Source: Bathynomus jamesi (taxonomy: Eukaryota > Arthropoda > Malacostraca > Isopoda > Cirolanidae). Taken from it: DNA of 64,000 nt. The notes below the pieces were generated by a model, which was not told where the DNA came from, searched no databases, and saw only the letters and a program-made list of their open reading frames with translations. The stretch is from NCBI GenBank assembly GCA_023014485.1, contig JAJOZX010000938.1, positions 927,501 to 991,500 of the forward strand, written 5' to 3'. The position numbers and the translations under genes were made by a program. This document shows, piece by piece, positions 20,732 to 29,856 of this stretch (its first letter is position 1; each line of letters opens with the position of its first letter).

Positions 20732-22601
20732 CCACAGTAGTAGGGCGGGTCGTACTCAGGTGACAACATGAATCTGAAGGAAATCCTACCATCAGGGGTG
20801 TCTAAATTATGTGTTTTTACATGGGGAATTCAAATATGAGCTTCGTTTTTGGATAGGATAACTCTAACCTACATCATTTTGTATTTCTAAATTGCCAATT
20901 TTACCCTTTTGAACCCCTTTATAATATATTAAAAGATAGATATAAGGTAAATCATTTATATTGACAAGGCCAAATCAACTTTACATATATTTATTAATAG
21001 GTGAACTGCATGTATATCACTGGATATAATTACAAAGATCATTCTCCTGACATCTTGAACTTTGCCAGGTTGCACAAATCCTGCTTTGACTCAGACTTGG
21101 ACATCAGCTTCCTGCTGGTCTCCTGAGCCCTGATCCCTCCATCCCTCTTTTCCTGTGAGAAGTACTTAGCAGAAGCCTCAGTCACCATTTTAACAACCCT
21201 CTCAATGCTTTGTGTGTGGCAAGGCCAGTTGCGCACCTCCATGGGGGTGTTGATGAAGTTTTTCACCTCTGAGGTGCATAGAGAGCAGGTGAGAGGTGGC
21301 TCTGACACACCTTCTGACCAGCTGATCAAGTCACCGATGCTGGAAGCATCACAATTGATGTCAGGTGTCCTTCTGCTCCTAACAGAGGAGTCCCCCAGCT
21401 GAGTATCCGGGTCCCCCTCTCCCCTGATGGCCAGGATTCTCTCCACCCCTTCAATCCTCTCCTTCTGATCCTCAGAGCAGAGTAGTGTTTGGAGGATGTT
21501 TTGACACCCAGAGCCTGAGAAGTCTGTTCGCTGTGGTGAGCCAGCGGCTGTGGTTTACTGGTCCTATCTCTAACAGAGCCAGCCCTGCAGGAAGTACTCC
21601 ATCCCTGACTGCACAGACAATTTTATAGCCATAGTATTGATCAGTTGAGAGATCTTGAATGACCTTGTCAGGAAGCTTGATCAGTGGAGGGCCAACAGAG
21701 ATTCGGGTGAAGTTTCGATTGATATCAAAGTCTGTAGCAGAATCAAGGAGCTTTCCTATTGGCCCGGATAAATTTTTGTCGGACAGAGTAGGGCCATCAA
21801 GGTCAACAATGAGATGGCGCAGGGGAAGTTCAACAGTGTGCAGGTTGCACACCAACCAGACCAGCTTTCTCCCCAGGTGCAGCTCCAGCTTCCGCATTAT
21901 TCCAGCTTTCACACCAGTGTTGACATTTGTTGAGTCTCCTCCAATGGCCAACAAGGTCTTATCATAACCCCTCTCTTTCAGCCAGAAATAGCTTTTTCTA
22001 AAATATAACAGAATAATATTCACATGTGAACAGTAACAAAAAAAATATCAGTAGATAATCACTAAATCTATCCCCTCACTGCAAGCCGAGGTGGTAAAAT
22101 AGCTTCATAAATCATGAGTCACTTCAAATATTTCACAAAACGTTTTAGAATGTTCTGAAACGTTACATTCTAGCCTCTGAGAAAGGTGGCTCAGAAAATG
22201 GCCTTATGCGCGCCAGAAAACCGTCAAAATATTTCATATACCAAACTGTATGATAATTACAATTAAGTGGAATGGCACACCTTTTTATTTCAGTATTTAA
22301 ATATTATTATTATTATATGAATTACATTATATGTGTTTATATGAATTAGTTAGAACAATGCTCTATGAGAGATAACGTGAGCAGCCATGATAGAAAAAAT
22401 GAGAAGACATATTCTGGGGTAACTACAATAGTAAAATAATCAACAATTTAATAATAATCAACTGCAAAATGATGTAGGTTAGGTTATCAGAATTAAATAT
22501 TTTCTTCAAAATTGTGTTCTATACACCAAAATATGTCATTTGAACACCCCTCTCCATTGATTTTAAAAAAATGCATAGTATGACCCGCCCTACCACAGTA
22601 G
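20732..22601 (-). mobile_element. TAGGGYG-family DNA transposon with perfect 9-bp duplication
   Basis: The direct repeat CCACAGTAG flanks it at 20732-20740 and 22593-22601. The element, 20741-22592 (1852 bp), starts TAGGGCGGGTC and ends GACCCGCCCTA. On the minus strand it encodes part of a transposase-like protein that shares motifs with the 62.2-64 kb element. The 5' coding part is missing, so it is probably an internally deleted copy. Confidence 0.8.
21039..22000 (-). pseudogene. Transposase-like protein of the TAGGGYG family, C-terminal half
   Basis: Frames 21472-22000 and 21039-21446 join across a frameshift near 21455. Visible blocks: GGDSTNVNTG (conserved Asp, near 21940), WLVCNLHTVELPLRH (near 21850), STDQYYGY, SRWLTTANRLLRLW (near 21530) and, near the end, SIERVVKM-TEAS. 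I know these blocks from uncharacterised proteins in Hydra, aphids and other invertebrates; an RNase H-like transposase is likely but I cannot name the superfamily. The open frame extends upstream past a TTTTAG acceptor-like site near 21998, suggesting an intron before this exon. Confidence 0.65.
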
Positions 22602-22658
22602 CAAGGATGTCGCTCTTACTTGTCTCAAGGTAGAACCACTTACACTAATTTCAGTGTG

Positions 22659-22717
<59 letters not shown>

Positions 22718-22889
22718 AAATACAGAAAAAATGTACCAAAACGATATAATTAATTATAATCCCCGAAGGAAAACATAAAAGTCTGAAAGAACTAAAAAAT
22801 TAAAACCCGCGCTATACATACAGTATATATACTGTTTCAATTTTTTCGTTCTTTTAAATATTTATATTTTCCTTCGATGATTTTAACTG

Positions 22890-22963
<74 letters not shown>

Positions 22964-23007
22964 TAATATATATATATAATATATATATATATATATACAT
23001 ATATATA
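22602..23007. repeat. (TA)n tracts and a foldback segment
   Basis: (TA)n at about 22663-22712 and 22892-23007. Between them is an imperfect inverted repeat: 'ccccgaaggaaaacataaaa' near 22760 has its complement near 22866. The same sequence recurs at 24375-24440. Confidence 0.6.
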
Positions 23008-23400
23008 CAGGGTGGGCGGAAAGTAGCTCCCTATTTTGGATTGGTAAAAAAACACATATTATCCATTTATTTCAGAAGAAATAATATGAAAAGGTAGGCA
23101 TACATGGTAGGTTTTCTCTAAAATTCAATGTGGGCTCCAACTCTTTCCACCAGCTTCTGGAGCCGCCCAGGAATGGCGTCCACTGACTTTAGCAGGAACT
23201 CCGGCGGGATGGAGGACATGACTTCCCGAATTCGGTCCTCCAGTTCTTCCAATGTCCTCGGTTTGGTGCGGTAGACTTCTTCCTTTACCCACCCCCAAAG
23301 AAAGAAGTCGCACGGTGTCAAGTCGGGGCTCCTGGCTGGCCATTGATGTGGACCACGACGACCCATCCAACGCCCAGGGAAGCAATTCAAGCAAAAACAA
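23008..23400 (-). mobile_element. Mariner fragment (DD41D type), 3' end
   Basis: Begins at the TIR-like end 'cagggtgggcggaaagtagc' beside TA and contains the transposase C-terminus, 23118-23390: GRWMGRRGP--WPARSPDLTPCDFFLWG, then a helical tail ending VGAHIEF. The Asp in PCDFF is the third catalytic residue. The upstream two thirds are absent. Confidence 0.75.
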
Positions 23401-24213
23401 CAAAGATTATATAAAATAAAAATAAAACTTTAAAATACTCGTATATAATAAAAACAAAACACATATAATCATCTACTTACTTTACTTATAGGTTAATTCT
23501 ATTCTTCTTTCTTTTTTATTAAATATATCTATTATTCCTTCGTAAAAGGCATCGGTTTTCATATCCTTAAGAAGCTTTTTCTCAATTGAGATTAAAGCTA
23601 AACTTGCAAGCCTTTCTTCCCCTTGCGCATTTCTAGCGTAGTTATGTATTCGCTTTAAATGAGAGAATGACAGCAGACAGCACGTTAAGTTGCCAGATAT
23701 TTCAAGAAAATTAACTGTAAGATCTGGACAGTGAAATCTAAATTGCTTCCTTTTTGACATAGGGAAGGATAAAATAACGATAAATATATATTCTTTTTCG
23801 CTTAACATGGCCATGGAATTTTTTAGTAGAAAAACTATATATGAAACTTGTTGTATTCAATAAATACTACATTATTAAACATTAAATGAGTTTTTAGAAT
23901 GGAAAGAAACAATTTGTAACAGTAAAAAAAAAGCGAAAGTCATTGGGAAAAAGTATGCATTTCGTCAATTGTTGTCCAACTCGAGATTTTTTGCGTCGGC
24001 TTTCTTAAAGGTTCTTGCACGAACGGCAACCAATGTATATACTATGTATCCACCTGATTACCAATCAAATGCTATAATAGTATAATAAAATGATTTTGTA
24101 CAAATTATTAACACATACTGAACTGTTTAAACTTTAAAGTATAATACAGCATTTTCTTCTTTCTTTGAATAGGGAAGCATTGCTTCCCTTGCTTCCATGG
24201 ACCGCACGCCACT
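23401..24213 (-). mobile_element. hAT transposon remnant
   Basis: The right end at about 24213 reads, on the minus strand, CAGTGGCGTGCGGTCCATGG, a hAT-type terminus. The coding remnant is the hAT dimerisation domain at 23482-23760 (RIHNYARN-QGEERL-SLALISIEK, ending in KKERRIEL). Most of the transposase between the two is deleted. The mariner fragment abuts the left side. Confidence 0.6.
23482..23814 (-). pseudogene. hAT C-terminal dimerisation domain fragment
   Basis: About 80 meaningful residues. The pattern L--IHNYARN--GEERLASLALISIE is the hAT dimer-contact region, here with normal spacing to the end of the protein. The N-terminal part of this open frame (before about 23730) does not look like hAT and is probably not coding. 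Confidence 0.6.
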
Positions 24214-24254
24214 GATATATATATATATATATAAATAAATAAATATATATATGT

Positions 24255-24302
<48 letters not shown>

Positions 24303-24330
24303 ATATTATATATATATATATATTTATAAA

Positions 24331-24364
<34 letters not shown>

Positions 24365-24447
24365 TATATAATAAATCAGTTAAAATCCCCGAACGAAAAT
24401 ATAAAAATTTAAAAGAATGAAAAAAGAATTATTATATATATATATAT

Positions 24448-24502
<55 letters not shown>
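24214..24502. repeat. (TA)n microsatellite block
   Basis: Interrupted TA repeats, with a copy of the foldback sequence from 22.76 kb at 24375-24440. Confidence 0.85.
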
Positions 24503-24504
<2 letters not shown>

Positions 24505-24860
24505 CGGCTTCGGTGGTGTAGTGGTCAGCATCGCTGACTACGAATCCACTGAACCTGGGTTCGATTCCCGGTGATGATAGGCGGCGTTCACCTCATCCAG
24601 CTGTTCATCCTTCTATATCGAAAGATTGGTTAGTATATAAATGGGTACCATTGTCAACCTAGTGGTTAAGACGGTGGGCTGTTGATCATGATGTCGTGAG
24701 ATCGAGTCCGAGCGCAAACTTTAATTTCTGACTTCCTTGTAGGTCATAGTTCGAATTCCACGTTAAGCTGTAGGTCTAGGATGGGGCAACAAGCTTGACT
24801 TTTGTCAGACTGAACAATTCTGGCGGAAGAAAAGACTAAGATTTAACTAACTAAGGTTTT
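24503..24860 (+). repeat. tRNA-derived SINE with two tRNA-like heads
   Basis: The first head has a box A match TGGTGTAGTGG (24512-24522) and a perfect box B GGTTCGATTCC (near 24559). A second tRNA-like unit follows: 'cctagtggttaagacg' (about 24659) as box A and 'gatcgagtcc' (about 24701) as box B. The body then contains 'taagctgtaggtctaggatg' and ends in 'ctggcggaag'. The acceptor stem does not pair, so this is not a tRNA gene. A second copy lies at 26.45-26.68 kb. Confidence 0.7.
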
Positions 24861-25140
24861 ATAAAAAATCTCCCCCTACAGTATTCGAACTCGGTACTTC
24901 TTGATACCACCAATCTACAGCGAGGTAAAAGCTAACACAACCTATAATATATTTTAACAAGTGAGGAAATAGTTGACACTCTCGCATCCACAAGGGTTTT
25001 TTGTGTTAAACCCCGCACTAGATAGATAATGACAGTATTTAACTGTTTCCTAGATTGTTCAAACATATAACCTTCGCAACTCATACTCACTAGTCGAGGG
25101 TTCGAATCCTCATGAGGGGGGGACTTTTGTTTTTCCATAT
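24861..25140. repeat. Further tRNA-like/SINE sequence
   Basis: Contains GGTTCGAATCC (about 25101, plus strand), a perfect box B, and a minus-strand 'gagttcgaata' near 24885. Probably a second SINE family or two partial copies facing each other. Limits uncertain. Confidence 0.4.
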
Positions 25141-25149
25141 ACTGTATAT

Positions 25150-25990
25150 ATACCTTTCAACCTTTCAGGTGTTCCTGGATATGATTTCTCATTTCACGGC
25201 GGTGAAGCTTGTTGCCACTCCTCTTGAGTTGGCCTGGTGAAGCAGAGAGTTGGTTTCTTGCGCTTTCGACGTTACATAGCCAGGTACTTCCAGCTCATCT
25301 GCAGTTATTCTGAGTCAGGAGTCTAGTCATCTTTCGAATATTTCCACCACTATACCAGTCACGTTTCCTATTTCCTTGGGTAGCTAGCTGGTTGAACAGT
25401 CTTGGTCCTTTCACAGAGCTATTTTCCTTCTGGGATGAGGATATTCCCCTTTTAGACTTCAGTTTGCGAACTCGACACATTCTTCCCTTCCTACTTCTCA
25501 CTTTGTTTAAGTGGTTATAGGTTTCAAAGTAAGATTAGAGACTAGTTCCTCCATTATTTTTCAAGTGTAAATAATGGTGTACCTCTCTTTTCTGTTTTCT
25601 AGCGAATATAAGACTTAATTTAATTCACATTATCTTTCCCACTAATTTAATTCTTCGCATCCATTGATCTTGGCTGTGAAGATTCGCTGAATCCATTCTA
25701 TTTGATTAATGTTTTTATATGCGGATGATAAGACTGAGCAATATTCCAACTTCGGTATGATCACTGTTTTCAACAGAGAAACCATTATATTCCTGTCTTT
25801 CCTTTTGAAGATTCTCCTTATCTGTATGACTATTCTTTTTGTTTTGTTTACTGCTATCATATTTTGTGTTTCAAATTTATCGTCATCAGTCATTATAACA
25901 AATATTTTGCTTTAGTTTCTCTGAGTTTCCTGTCCATTTGGGGCATAGTACCTCATTAGTTGAAATTTCTTATTCTTAAATTTCATATTA
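25150..25990 (-). mobile_element. LINE A, copy 3, 3' fragment
   Basis: Minus-strand fragment of the LINE A 3' half. 25642-25893 encodes TDD-KFETQN-IAVNK, IIPKLEYCSVL and IQRIFTAKI, matching the post-RT region of copies 1 and 2; 25150-25500 matches their 3' end. Broken and truncated at the RT side. Confidence 0.7.
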
Positions 25991-26039
25991 TTGCTTTCAG
26001 ACTAGTGATGTACCAGTAGTATGGTTAGAATGCCAAAGG

Positions 26040-26330
26040 TTGGAGTGCAGTGCAATGATGCAATGTTGCAATGTGCCAGTGCCAACCCCAGGGTACCAAA
26101 AAAAAGGTGAGGGGGGATCTCACCCAGCTTGCTGGGGGAGTCCACCTAACCCCTTTGGGGGAGAAGTTGGGACGGCCTCACCCCCCAAAGGGGTATACCT
26201 AACCTAAGAGAGGGAGGAGAAGAAAGAGGAAGAGACCTTCCAGCTTCCACAAGAGGCAGAAGCTCAATGACTGATTATACTCCAACACTCGACTTAGAAC
26301 TCAAAATCCGCCAGTTGGCGTAGAAGCCAG
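26040..26330 (-). repeat. Dispersed repeat R1, copy d (partial, inverted)
   Basis: Reverse complement of the C/T-rich half of R1: 'cccagcttgctgggggagtc' (26126) and 'cctttgggggagaagttggg' mirror 57.62-57.70 kb, and 'ccgccagttggcgtagaag' marks the unit-repeat part. Confidence 0.65.
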
Positions 26331-26444
26331 TGCCTCCAGGCATTATCAGCAAGTTGGCACACTGTATACAACGTTTGGACAGCCAAGAAACGCACCAAAC
26401 GCCCGTACACTATATACGCCCTTAAAGCCCCTATTATTACACAC

Positions 26445-26680
26445 ACAACTATATGCACGATTATATGCACCGGGTTCGAGTCCCGGTGACGGCAACGGCG
26501 GGCAGGAATCCTTAAACACAAATGGATGGTAGATAAATGGGAACCCTGGGTATCCTAGTGGTTAGAACGATGGGCTGCAGGATTCCCGGTTAAACTGTAG
26601 GTCTAAGGTGGAGTGTAAAGCTTGATCTTCGTCAGAATGAACAATTCGGGCGGAAGCTAACGAAGGGTTAGCCAAAGGAA
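26445..26680 (+). repeat. tRNA-derived SINE, copy 2, 5' truncated
   Basis: Keeps box B GGTTCGAGTCC (26468), the second-unit box A 'cctagtggttagaacg' (26554) and the body 'aaactgtaggtctaaggtgg'. The first box A and second box B are lost. Confidence 0.65.
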
Positions 26681-26843
26681 AGCCTTTATATGTACAGTTC
26701 CGGTAAAAAGTTCTAAAAATTCTGGAAACTATAAAAAATTACTAATTAATGCAAGAAGCGTACACAATCGTATGTCTCATTCTAAAGTTGTAGGGCGGGA
26801 TACTTTTGGGCAGGCACACACACACACACACATATATATATAT

Positions 26844-27109
26844 CAGTGATGGCGAACCTTTTAAGCCAAGTGTGCCAAAATTCGTGTTTTTTAAATAATG
26901 ATATTCTTGGCGTGTCACTTGCATACATGCATTTTAAATTTAACTACAAAATCATAGATAGCTGACTTATTAATCGAAAGTACTAGGGCGTAGACGATTT
27001 ATTGCAGTTTTTCATCAGAATACCAAACATTTTCAACATCCATCGCGTGTCACCTGAAACCCTGCGGCGTGTCACTGCTGACACGCGTGTCATAGGTTCG
27101 CCATCACTG
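26844..27109. mobile_element. hAT-type MITE
   Basis: 266 bp with inverted ends CAGTGATGGCGAACCTTTT (26844) and GGTTCGCCATCACTG (ends 27109). The interior has the motif 'acacgcgtgtca' and no coding capacity. The CAGTG start is hAT-like. It is inserted in TA-rich DNA, so the 8-bp duplication cannot be read. Confidence 0.75.
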
Positions 27110-27126
27110 ATATATATATATAGATA

Positions 27127-27176
<50 letters not shown>

Positions 27177-27179
<3 letters not shown>

Positions 27180-29067
27180 GGTGTGTTTATGGTATATGGT
27201 GAAAAATGCGAAATGAAAATGCAAGGGAGCGGAACCCTTTATTTTGTGAGGATACATGAGAAAACAGGACAGGCAAAATTTCTTTGTAATCCAACAACAT
27301 TTAGAGGTTGCCCACAGCTGATAGGTATTTTCAATTTATAGGGCAATGGAAATTTTAATTCTCAGTTTAAATGATAAATTGCATCTCCAATATACATCTC
27401 CAATAAGTATTCAGAACAAATATATCGTGTGAGTATATTCACTAAATTCATAATTAACGATTAAAGTACATGACACCTCGAGTGTTGGCGTTCATTTTTC
27501 ATCAAAGTGGCTTTGGAGGCTGTCGGCAAGACTTTACGATGTTCTTCGACGATTTGAATCATGAACGATGTAACTGGCTTTCTTTCGGGACTTGTTTCCT
27601 CACTTGATGACGCTGACGATGAGGTTTCCATAACAACGGTAGCAGAGATTTCTTCCATTTCCTGCACATGCCTGTCTTTCCGCTTCAATTCCTGAGCAGT
27701 TCTTTCTTGGGCCCTTGCGACTTTTTTGGCAATCTTCTTGTCGACATTTCCAATCCTTCCTCTCCGACCCTCCTCCCTTTGAGCAAGCAGGAAGTCCTTG
27801 TCCTCCTGAATTTTGATAAGATTTAGGGCATTTTGGTGACCAATGTCGAAAAGGTTGTTCAAGCTTGACCTGAACGCAGCCTGGTTGTCCAAATTGGTCT
27901 TCGTTTTCCGCGAAATTCTCTTCTTCAAACCCTGCCATTCGCCATGCAATTTCCGGACGTGCTTCTTGACGTCGTGCGGATGTTTCGTCGGTAAACCTTC
28001 TGTCACCCAGATTTCAATGATGGCTTGTGATGTCGAGGACACACTCTCAGCTAAGGATTTCTTCTCTTCATTGTGGAGATGGAAAAGGTACTTCAATACA
28101 TCACCTCTTGAAGGTAATTGCTGACCGGCAATAGTAGGACTTGATGACCCCACAAGCCAGATTGATTTCTTCGATCTTGTACATGCCGCCATCGTTCACC
28201 AGTTATCTGTGAATAAGACAAAACAGTGAAATTGGTAAGTTAATTTAACCCATTCATGGATAAAGTACCTCAGGAAAATGTGTAGAAATAAGCCACCCTC
28301 TTTGTAACCGTAATCTGTGTTCAAACAATGATTGGCTGATAACCCATGAACACAATATGTATTAAAATTATAATAATTTTGCGAAATCATGCATACATAA
28401 CCATTTACAATATATCCAATCCATATATAAATTTAAAATAATCTACGGTACACTACACTATTTCACTCAGACGATGCGAAAAAAGATGATTGCAATACGC
28501 TGAAGCAGAGAGCGTCCAAAATTTTATACGCATAAAAATTAAACCTTATAACTATTTTTGGAAACAAAAATATTGCCGGTAAAACAAGTCATTATACTTA
28601 CAAACAATTCATAATACCATCCATTACAGTGCTAAGTAAAAAAAACATTTGAAATATATGAATTATTTAAATAACACTTACCGTTATGAGAACTGTGATG
28701 CTTCTTGGCCACCATTACGTAAATGCATGAAAGACGTGAGTAATTAAGAGAAAACGATTTAGAATTAAAGAAAATTCATTTGTTGGTATACTGAAGTAAA
28801 GAAATATGGATTATCAGAACGCAAGTGACAAATGCAATTTCTAATTTTGGGGACGTTGTGTATCAATGGGTTAATAAACACTAGAAGTGACTTAAAAAGG
28901 GCGCATAAATAAATGAGCATATGGGTAAAACTTTGGGGTCTTTGGGCAACCTCTAAATATTTGATGATTTTCCAAAAAAATCATGTGCTTTATTTGCTCC
29001 CGGAACCTCATCATTTGCGGGGTTCCGTGACCCGAAATTCACACTTTCAGTTTTTAAAAGCACCCTA
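27177..29067 (-). mobile_element. TAGGGYG-family DNA transposon, internally deleted
   Basis: 1891 bp starting TAGGGTGTG and ending CACCCTA, with further inverted similarity around 'gggagcggaaccc' (27227) and 'ggaacctcatcatttgcgg' (29003). It sits in (TA)n. The single ORF (27461-28192, minus) is intact and shorter than a transposase. A stretch at about 28200-29000 upstream of it is noncoding and AT-rich. Confidence 0.7.
27461..28192 (-). CDS. 243-aa ORF of the internally deleted TAGGGYG transposon
   Basis: Intact frame from the ATG at 28192. The N-terminal third (SRGDVLKYLFHLH, then HDVKKHVRKLHGEW) is the conserved start region that I associate with uncharacterised proteins of this family. 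The middle is a long charged coiled-coil-like stretch. The last residues (QIVEEHRKVLPTASKATL) resemble the extreme C-terminus of the 62.9-kb protein (QVVEQNRHAIPNMTKENL). The RNase H-like core with GGDSTNVNTG is absent. It therefore looks like a start-to-end fusion left by internal deletion, possibly a DNA-binding-only protein. Function is inference. Confidence 0.65.
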   Translation of the reverse strand: MAACTRSKKSIWLVGSSSPTIAGQQLPSRGDVLKYLFHLHNEEKKSLAESVSSTSQAIIEIWVTEGLPTKHPHDVKKHVRKLHGEWQGLKKRISRKTKTNLDNQAAFRSSLNNLFDIGHQNALNLIKIQEDKDFLLAQREEGRRGRIGNVDKKIAKKVARAQERTAQELKRKDRHVQEMEEISATVVMETSSSASSSEETSPERKPVTSFMIQIVEEHRKVLPTASKATLMKNERQHSRCHVL

Positions 29068-29174
29068 ATATATATATTATCACAGGTAGTAAACTTTGGC
29101 CATAAATTTAAACCGATCTCCCCGTCACAGCCAGTTAATTTTGTAAAAGTTATATTAGATGGATGTAAATCCCG

Positions 29175-29206
<32 letters not shown>
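29068..29206. repeat. Short repeat D and (TA)n
   Basis: 29087-29165 resembles 36286-36430 ('tcac-g-cagtta' region and the run into '-tcatatatata'). Nature unknown. Confidence 0.35.
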
Positions 29207-29209
<3 letters not shown>

Positions 29210-29250
29210 GGAGAAATCCAATGACAAGGAGAAATGTAAATGCCATGAAA

Positions 29251-29301
29251 AGTCTTCTTTATTGCGCAACGTTTCGAGCAATACGCTCATCTTCAGGCTG
29301 T
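29251..29301 (-). ncRNA. Candidate hammerhead ribozyme, PLE B end 1
   Basis: Minus strand: CUGAAGA, stem GAGC/GCUC with loop GUAUU, GAAA, then a short UUG/CAA stem and UA. The conserved core CUGANGA...GAAA is intact apart from one extra U before stem II. Type I minimal hammerheads are known at Penelope-like ends. Confidence 0.55.
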
Positions 29302-29856
29302 TTAATAACAATGTGAAATTAAAATCAATATTGAATGAAAAACAAACAGAAATTTCTATAACCTATTCGTAAAGACAAATTTTAAAAGACTGAGAAAAAG
29401 GGTTAAGTTCTAAGTTATACAGATTTACATATAAAAATTAAGAAGTTATTTTTAAATACATGTAGTAAATGTGAAATTAATACACTGGAAAAATTACCAA
29501 TAGTACACTGGAACAATGGAGCTATCTACCTTACACAGCAGTATCCGAGGCCGACTAATTTGAGCAGAGGAAACGGGAACGAAGGATGGCGAGGGAGATA
29601 GGGGAAGGAGGGATTATAAGGAATTGGGGAAGGAGGAGGGATCATAGCAAATTGAGAGGGACGGACGATGAGTCAACATTCAGACTAGGGGACAATGCTT
29701 TAATGAAAAGGGATTCTAAAATTCTTAGTGAGTTGGGACAAGTATTACAACCAAGAATTTTAAAATTGTCTAAAGTGACATCAATTTTGCATTTGATGCT
29801 ATGTTCACGAATGCTGGAGGCTTCCTTAGTTTTTAAAATTTTACCTGTTCGGCCAC

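Noticed and set aside
21205..21967. Plus-strand open frames
   Set aside because: They are antisense to the transposase-like gene with the conserved blocks.
24503..24580. tRNA gene (good boxes A and B)
   Set aside because: The acceptor and anticodon stems do not pair, and the sequence continues into a repeated SINE body with a second copy at 26.45 kb.
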